Shown here: piece by piece, positions 31,082 through 34,745 of the stretch | How positions within the stretch are numbered: the first letter of the stretch is position 1 | How the letters are laid out: each line of letters begins with the position of its first letter | NCBI GenBank assembly: GCA_002491065.1 | Contig: DKVF01000013.1 | Location: forward strand, 4,310-39,054 | Source of the DNA: Peptococcaceae bacterium UBA7185 | Lineage (GTDB): Bacteria; Bacillota; Peptococcia; Peptococcales; Peptococcaceae | DNA length: 34,745 nt | Direction of reading: 5' to 3' | Position numbers and translations under genes: made by a program | Notes under the pieces: model-generated | Told to the model about the DNA's origin: nothing | The model's database searches: none | The model's input: only the letters and a program-made list of their open reading frames with translations

Positions 31082-31355
31082 ACCAAATGGGGATGTAAAA
31101 TACAACCTTGAATTTTTAGGATGCGCCTTTGATATGACTATGATTGCGAATGAATACGGAGCCAGAAGCGATAAAAAAGCATTGGACAACCAGGTCGAAG
31201 AACAGTTGGGCGATACCCTATCAGATATTTTGGGACAAGAGGAAATGGAAGAGTTGTTGGAACAGATTGCAAGCATTGACGTAGGTGATTTAGACGAAGT
31301 GATGCAAGCCCTTACAGAGTATGAAGAGCAGATAAAGGCAGAGGCTAGGCCATGA
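31056..31355 (+). CDS. hypothetical acidic phage protein
   Basis: 99 residues. Strand-like start AKLNIECRPNGDVKYNLEF, then a strongly acidic helical second half (QVEEQLGDTLSDILGQEEMEELLEQ). The ATG at 31056 has AAGGAG (31040-31045); the longer frame from 30996 is inside the previous gene without an SD. The stop overlaps the next start (ATGA). Function unknown; the acidic helices would suit a protein-protein or DNA-mimic role, which is speculation. Confidence 0.65.
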   Translation: MAKLNIECRPNGDVKYNLEFLGCAFDMTMIANEYGARSDKKALDNQVEEQLGDTLSDILGQEEMEELLEQIASIDVGDLDEVMQALTEYEEQIKAEARP

Positions 31356-31588
31356 ATATCTGCGACGCCTATAATAACCAGCCTTGCAGCAGAAAATCCT
31401 ATGAGAATAAAGTCCCCTGCTGCCGTGAGTGTGAAGAGTTTCCTACCTGCCAGCACATGAAATGCTTCAACAATCCTAAAACCTGCGGAAAATGCTACAC
31501 GCCAGAGCAGGTTGCAAAATTAAAAGAGATGAGAAAAGTAAAACACAGCTTATTACGAAAAATAGAAAGGAGCAAAAACCATGATTAA
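31352..31588 (+). CDS. small Cys-rich phage protein
   Basis: 78 residues with nine cysteines, including PCCRECEEFPTCQHMKC and TCGKC, then a Lys/Arg-rich tail. A small multi-zinc fold is likely, similar in style to the Cys-rich genes at 28591-29134 but not obviously homologous. ATGA overlap upstream, 8-bp overlap downstream. Confidence 0.68.
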   Translation: MNICDAYNNQPCSRKSYENKVPCCRECEEFPTCQHMKCFNNPKTCGKCYTPEQVAKLKEMRKVKHSLLRKIERSKNHD

Positions 31589-31883
31589 ACAGACCATTAA
31601 AAATTTACAAGAGATTATTGCAGAAAAAGAAGCAGCCTTTACAGGCGAAAAAGAACATGATGATACTATTTCAATCCAGACAGAGGCTATAAGATATGCC
31701 ATTAGTAAGCTGGAACAGATGGAAAGCCCACATACATGTAAACCGTTAAAAAGAATGACGATAAAAACGGCAGAAGGTTATGAATTTACAGATGACATTC
31801 TATATGGCCCTTATCTGGAAGAACTGGTGCAGCATGTAGGCTTGATAGAAGATGAAGCAGAAAAACGGGGGTGGGTAGAATGA
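31581..31883 (+). CDS. hypothetical phage protein
   Basis: 100 residues. An N-terminal amphipathic helix (KQTIKNLQEIIAEKEAAF) and a mostly helical body with a central HTCKP. No family recognised. AAGGAG upstream within the previous gene; the stop overlaps the ATG of the next (ATGA 31880-31883). Confidence 0.65.
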   Translation: MIKQTIKNLQEIIAEKEAAFTGEKEHDDTISIQTEAIRYAISKLEQMESPHTCKPLKRMTIKTAEGYEFTDDILYGPYLEELVQHVGLIEDEAEKRGWVE

Positions 31884-32245
31884 GAACGCCAGATATTATT
31901 CGCAAACTGCGGGAAGAAGAAAAGCTCACCCAAGGATACATTGCAAAACGTTTGGGAGTAGTGCAGCAGACCTATTCCAATTATGAAAGGGGCAACACAG
32001 AAGTTCCGTTAGAACATTTGTCAAAACTGGCGGATTATTATGGGGTATCCATAGATTACATGATGGGCCGGACAAGCTTCCGCAAACCAGCTACAGAGTT
32101 AAACGAGGAATACAGCAGAAATAAAACAACCGGAACAGTTCTATCCGAAATGCTGCGGCTAGAGAATGACAGCCGCGAGAAGTTGTTAGATTTTATAGAA
32201 TTTCTGAAATTTAAAGAAGCAAGGAGAGGGATAAACCATGAGTGA
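31880..32245 (+). CDS. XRE-family helix-turn-helix regulator
   Basis: 121 residues. A complete HTH_3 domain occupies about 3-60 (IIRKLREEEKLTQGYIAKRLGV, QTYSNYERGNTEVPLEHLSKLADYYGVSIDYMMG), followed by a helical C-terminal tail (MLRLENDSREKLLDFIEFLKF). A third DNA-binding regulator of the element, embedded in the early operon rather than at the switch, so it may control a later step. ATG at 31880 inside the previous stop; the GTG at 31871 is less likely. Confidence 0.85.
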   Translation: MRTPDIIRKLREEEKLTQGYIAKRLGVVQQTYSNYERGNTEVPLEHLSKLADYYGVSIDYMMGRTSFRKPATELNEEYSRNKTTGTVLSEMLRLENDSREKLLDFIEFLKFKEARRGINHE

Positions 32246-32612
32246 TTATGAAAAAGTGATTGAACTATTGTGTGAAAAGTTTGGTATTGCATTAGGCGAA
32301 GCTGGTAAATTACTTCCGCAAATTATTCGCTATAACATTGTTGGAAATAGTGCCCAGATAGCAATCTCAGTTGTAATTCTTATTGTAACAGCAGTAGCGG
32401 CTTATAAATTGATTAAGTGGTGGAATGGAAAGGATTATGACGAATACAGTGATAGCGGAAAAATCATTACTGGTTTGTGCGTAACGGGAGCGTTAGGGCT
32501 TATATTTATTATTGAATTTTTTGCTGGAATAGCTGGAATAGATGGGCTAATTCAGTTCATCTATATGCCGGATGTTGCGGCACTAAAATATGTCATGGGG
32601 TTGGTGAAATAG
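32238..32612 (+). CDS. small membrane protein
   Basis: 124 residues with two clear transmembrane segments (about 38-60, AISVVILIVTAVAAYKLI; about 78-103, ITGLCVTGALGLIFIIEFF) and a short soluble N-terminus. AGGAGAGG upstream inside the regulator gene. Two-helix proteins can be holins, but the position in the early region, away from a lysin, argues against calling it one. Confidence 0.65.
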   Translation: MSDYEKVIELLCEKFGIALGEAGKLLPQIIRYNIVGNSAQIAISVVILIVTAVAAYKLIKWWNGKDYDEYSDSGKIITGLCVTGALGLIFIIEFFAGIAGIDGLIQFIYMPDVAALKYVMGLVK

Positions 32613-32614
32613 TC

Positions 32615-32698
32615 ATGAGAAAATACATCATAGCGACTACAATATTATTCATAATAGCCTTTACCGTGGGCTATGTAGGAATGGAATTACTAACATAA
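32615..32698 (+). CDS. candidate 27-residue single-span membrane peptide
   Basis: The frame begins ATG 32615, two bases after the preceding stop, and encodes RKYIIATTILFIIAFTVGY with a short polar end, a single hydrophobic helix. No convincing SD (GGGGTTGG about 12-18 bp upstream), so translation would depend on coupling. Listed because of tight spacing and clean membrane profile. Confidence 0.4.
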   Translation: MRKYIIATTILFIIAFTVGYVGMELLT

Positions 32699-32728
32699 AA
32701 ATAACCTGCCAGGTCAACGCCTGGCAGG
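32692..32728 (-). terminator. terminator of the HicB-like gene
   Basis: A perfect 9-bp stem CCTGCCAGG / CCTGGCAGG (plus 32705-32713 and 32720-32728). On the minus strand it ends in TTATTTTTATG. On the plus strand it is followed by AAAAATT, so it acts mainly leftward, though it may also halt the early operon. Confidence 0.8.
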
Positions 32729-32733
32729 AAAAA

Positions 32734-33141
32734 TTAAGGATATTGTTTTTGGTACATTGCAGTTAAAGAATCCTGTAGAACCTGAGAAAAGTTAATATGA
32801 TTCTTTTCGGCAAAGGTGTTTAACCATGCAGGAATCGTAAGATTTTTCCTGACAGCTTTATTGCCGTATTTTTCGGCATAGGCTTCCATATCCAAAACAA
32901 GCAGAGTAACAAAGCCGCCTTGCTCTGGAATAATGCTGTCAATGGCACTGGCTTGTGGTGCGGGGTTTCCATCTTCTAATTCGTCCAGCACCCAGCCAGA
33001 GGCTGCATCGGTAGCCATTAAGATTGCGTCAGCTAGGGTATCCCCTTCTGATACACAACCGGGCAGATCGGGAACTTCTATAGTGTAACCGTTTTCTTTT
33101 TCTTCACATGGATAAAAACAGGCAGGATAAGTTAGTTTCAC
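32734..33141 (-). CDS. orphan HicB-family antitoxin-like protein
   Basis: 135 residues. The N-terminal HicB degraded-RNase-H-like fold (FYPCEEKENGYTIEVPDLPGC, then VSEGDTLADAILMATDAASGW) and a C-terminal ribbon-helix-helix (about 100-130, RKNLTIPAWLNTFAEKNHINFSQVLQ) are both present. The start is GTG at 33141 because AGGAGG is 8 bp upstream; GTG at 33150 overlaps that SD. No hicA toxin is found on either side. It is the only minus-strand gene in the rightward early region, with its own promoter and terminator, so it works as an independent unit: a lone antitoxin against a host or rival HicA, or a repressor. Confidence 0.85.
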   Translation of the reverse strand: MKLTYPACFYPCEEKENGYTIEVPDLPGCVSEGDTLADAILMATDAASGWVLDELEDGNPAPQASAIDSIIPEQGGFVTLLVLDMEAYAEKYGNKAVRKNLTIPAWLNTFAEKNHINFSQVLQDSLTAMYQKQYP

Positions 33142-33164
33142 AGATAGCACCTCCTATAGTTGGG

Positions 33165-33192
33165 AGTATACGCATAATGTGCATAAAGTCAA
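33165..33192 (-). promoter_or_regulatory. promoter and putative operator of the HicB-like gene
   Basis: On the minus strand TTGACT (plus 33187-33192), 16-bp spacer, TATACT (plus 33165-33170). The spacer contains the plus-strand direct repeat GCATAA (33172-33177 and 33181-33186), a likely autoregulatory site for the ribbon-helix-helix domain. Confidence 0.7.
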
Positions 33193-33219
33193 GAGGGAAA
33201 ATAGAATAGAGGGGAAAAG

Positions 33220-33588
33220 ATGAAACACAATCATAACATGCAGCTATATGCCAGACAGAAAAGATTACAAAAGAGAACAGAAAAAAGAATAATTCAAGCA
33301 ATAGAGCAAATGACAAAAACCTTAGTTGCAGCTTTAACCGCACTTGCAGAGGCTTTCAAAAAAGCAATTGAGAAAATGAGGGTAGTGAAAATGAAGTACA
33401 GTGATTTACATGTATCTCAAATGCCAACAAGCGTAACATGGGAATGTCCGCATTGCGGCATGGAAAATGAATTGTCCTATACAGAATTTTGTACAGAATA
33501 TGGCGAACCATGTGACTGGGAGTATACGAAAGCAACATGTCCAAGATGCGGCGAGACTTACTGTTTAGGTAATCAGGAATGGGAGTAA
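33220..33588 (+). CDS. zinc-ribbon phage protein
   Basis: 122 residues. A basic, helical N-terminal half (YARQKRLQKRTEKRIIQAIEQ) is followed by a zinc ribbon with CPHCG and CPRCG about 33 residues apart and an acidic end. The ATG at 33220 has GAGGGG upstream. An internal start near 33391 could give the zinc ribbon alone. Divergent from hicB; function unknown. Confidence 0.65.
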   Translation: MKHNHNMQLYARQKRLQKRTEKRIIQAIEQMTKTLVAALTALAEAFKKAIEKMRVVKMKYSDLHVSQMPTSVTWECPHCGMENELSYTEFCTEYGEPCDWEYTKATCPRCGETYCLGNQEWE

Positions 33589-33607
33589 CAAAGGGAGAGG
33601 AAACAAC

Positions 33608-34009
33608 ATGAAAGAATTTTTACTGTTTATATATCTGGTATCGGTAGCAGTATTTTTTGGTGGAGCAGTATTGCTCGATAAAATACTGAAGATGGAATTA
33701 CAGAAGCATGGCAAAGAAATAAAGAGAAACAAGATAATGAAAAGTTTTGCCGAGTGGCTTTTTATTCTATTAATCAGTGTGATACCTGGGTTAAGACTGG
33801 TAGCAGCGCTGTTATCACTTAGCGTATATATAAAAATTGTTCAAGATATAGAGGAGGAAGAACGGCAACAAAGGATAACACGCAAAACCTATAACAATGA
33901 AAGACAGTATGAACTAAAAGATGGAACTGAAATAAATTTTGCCAATCAACAGGAAATAATTAACTATATCGGAAAACTGGAGGATGCAGTGAAGCATAAA
34001 AGAGTATAA
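33608..34009 (+). CDS. membrane protein of unknown function
   Basis: 133 residues. Two hydrophobic spans (about 3-24 and 48-75) with a basic loop between, and a soluble, charged C-terminus (IEEEERQQRITRKTYNNERQ). AGGGAGAGG upstream of the ATG. No family recognised. Confidence 0.65.
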   Translation: MKEFLLFIYLVSVAVFFGGAVLLDKILKMELQKHGKEIKRNKIMKSFAEWLFILLISVIPGLRLVAALLSLSVYIKIVQDIEEEERQQRITRKTYNNERQYELKDGTEINFANQQEIINYIGKLEDAVKHKRV

Positions 34010-34057
34010 GAATTATTTAAGCAAAGATAGAGGAATTTGGCAAAGGAGGATGGTGAC

Positions 34058-34465
34058 TTGATAACAAAAGAAGATTTAAAACGCCATGTATGTTTGGCAC
34101 AGGAGATTGTAGATTTGAAAGAAAATATCGACCGGTTGCAGCTGCAGGCCAAAAGCATCAGCGCAACCAGAATTTCTGGAGCACCTGCCGGATCCGGTTC
34201 ACCGGATAAAATAGCAGATAATATGGCCAGAGTGGAAAATCTGATCAGCTATTATCATACAAAGCTTAATCAATGCCTGGTAGAACAGCAACGGATCGAA
34301 CAGGCCATTACATCTTTACCGAATGTCGAGAGGCTGTTAATGCGATACCGCTATATTGACGGTTTGAATTGGATTGATGTGGCAGCAAAAATGAATTATA
34401 GTTGGCAAGGTACACATAAAATTCATGCAAGGGCGTTAAAAAGATTATTAGAACAAAAAGAGTAG
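34058..34465 (+). CDS. DUF1492 / ArpU-type phage late transcription regulator
   Basis: 135 residues. A long coiled-coil N-terminal half (EIVDLKENIDRLQLQAKSISATR, VENLISYYHTKLNQCLVEQQ) and a C-terminal sigma-70 region-4-like helix-turn-helix (VERLLMRYRYIDGLNWIDVA, NYSWQGTHKIHARALKRLL) match DUF1492/ArpU/RinA-like regulators, which activate late (packaging and structural) genes in Firmicute phages. The TTG at 34058 is preferred because AAGGAGG lies 8 bp upstream; the longer frame from 34037 would contain the SD. Its position at the end of the early region fits. Confidence 0.82.
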   Translation: MITKEDLKRHVCLAQEIVDLKENIDRLQLQAKSISATRISGAPAGSGSPDKIADNMARVENLISYYHTKLNQCLVEQQRIEQAITSLPNVERLLMRYRYIDGLNWIDVAAKMNYSWQGTHKIHARALKRLLEQKE

Positions 34466-34542
34466 ACACAAATAGACTAAAATCTGTGCTAAACTATAAA
34501 ATGTGGTTAGAAGAAAGTGACCAGAAAAATTATACTCCTTAA

Positions 34543-34583
34543 CAAAAGAACTACTGTCGAAAGATGGGGGTTCTTTTGTTTTT
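34543..34583 (+). terminator. terminator after the DUF1492 gene
   Basis: A 9-bp stem CAAAAGAAC / GTTCTTTTG (34543-34551, 34570-34578) with an 18-nt loop is followed by TTTTT. Confidence 0.75.
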
Positions 34584-34586
34584 CTA

Positions 34587-34615
34587 TTGAAATAGACAGA
34601 AAATATTGGTATTAT
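34587..34615 (+). promoter_or_regulatory. promoter of the gene at the right edge
   Basis: TTGAAA (34587-34592), 17-bp spacer, TATTAT (34610-34615), beginning only 4 bp after the terminator above. Confidence 0.65.
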
Positions 34616-34637
34616 AGGGTACAAGGAGTGTGATTTT

Positions 34638-34745
34638 ATGGATATTGTCGTTCAAGATATAAAAATAATTGACTTTGAAAATGATAAAATTGATGAGAAA
34701 CAAGCCCCAGAAACGTTTTCTGCATATATAAAGAATATAATTTAT
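34638..34745 (+). CDS. N-terminus of an unidentified protein (partial, cut by window end)
   Basis: 36 residues visible, starting MDIVVQDIKIIDFENDKIDE. The ATG has AAGGAGTG 7 bp upstream and a dedicated promoter. Nothing diagnostic is in the visible part. The start IVVQDIKIIDF is faintly like nucleoid-associated NdpA-type proteins, which I do not claim. Self-contained transcription between the late regulator and the expected terminase position is typical of cargo (moron) genes. Confidence 0.6.
   Translation, partial: MDIVVQDIKIIDFENDKIDEKQAPETFSAYIKNIIY

Larger units (their letters stand above)
20607..34745. mobile_element. temperate prophage, left part (right end outside the window)
   Basis: The boundary is set on the left by the tRNA 3' remnant next to a tyrosine integrase. 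The module order is phage-like: integrase, cargo, DinD, ImmA peptidase, CI-like repressor / Cro-like switch, early rightward operon with methyltransferase, replication protein, many small overlapping genes, and a DUF1492 late regulator. No terminase, capsid or lysis genes are in view, so a phage-derived satellite or integrative element cannot be excluded. Confidence 0.85.

Noticed and set aside
32238..32698. Holin/lysis module
   Set aside because: Membrane proteins only; no endolysin nearby and located in the early region upstream of the late regulator.

Overview
The window looks like chromosomal DNA of a spore-forming anaerobic Firmicute (class Clostridia) carrying the left part of an integrated temperate phage. 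Evidence for the host type: L27 has the N-terminal extension that is removed by the Prp protease, which is encoded between rplU and rpmA; a sporulation-type sigma factor (SigH-like) and the spore germination pair sleB-ypeB are present; Shine-Dalgarno sequences are strong AGGAGG types; promoters are TTGaca/TATAAT. I cannot name the genus from sequence alone.

Bases 1-20,600 are ordinary chromosome. Left to right: the end of an unidentified protein, tRNA-Gln(CTG) with its own promoter and terminator, the rplU-prp-rpmA ribosomal operon behind an L21-type leader, glycerol kinase with a nitrilase-family amidase, cysteine synthase with a SigH-like sigma factor, an HxlR regulator convergent with a CarD-like regulator, the germination operon sleB-ypeB, cinA, the arginine operon argCJBD, a secreted copper-amine-oxidase-N/DUF3298 protein, and a large cytoplasmic hybrid sensor kinase.

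Bases ~20,607-34,745 are a prophage, cut by the right edge of the window. Its left junction is the 3' end of a tRNA gene (T arm, acceptor 3' strand, and the tRNA's own terminator, all on the minus strand). A tyrosine integrase follows immediately. Next come a predicted small RNA, cargo genes (Uma2 nuclease-fold protein, DUF4236 membrane protein), DinD, and the lysogeny switch (ImmA-type metallopeptidase, CI-like repressor, palindromic operators, Cro-like protein). The rightward early region is tightly packed, with many ATGA overlaps. It encodes a cytosine methyltransferase with a second gene nested inside it in another frame, an HUH rolling-circle-type replication protein, several small Cys-rich proteins, a PAPS-reductase-family protein, an HNH-like protein, an orphan HicB, membrane proteins and a DUF1492/ArpU-type late regulator. 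After that regulator a terminator and a fresh promoter drive a gene that runs off the window.

The most unusual signals are: (a) two overlapping genes at 26,786-27,595, both with recognisable family motifs; (b) a ~100-nt promoter-hairpin-terminator unit at 21,768-21,905 with CCAAC-containing loops; (c) a 30-bp perfect palindrome inside dinD, exactly codon-aligned over its conserved peptide; (d) two phage genes that seem to lack a canonical start codon although their other start signals are present.
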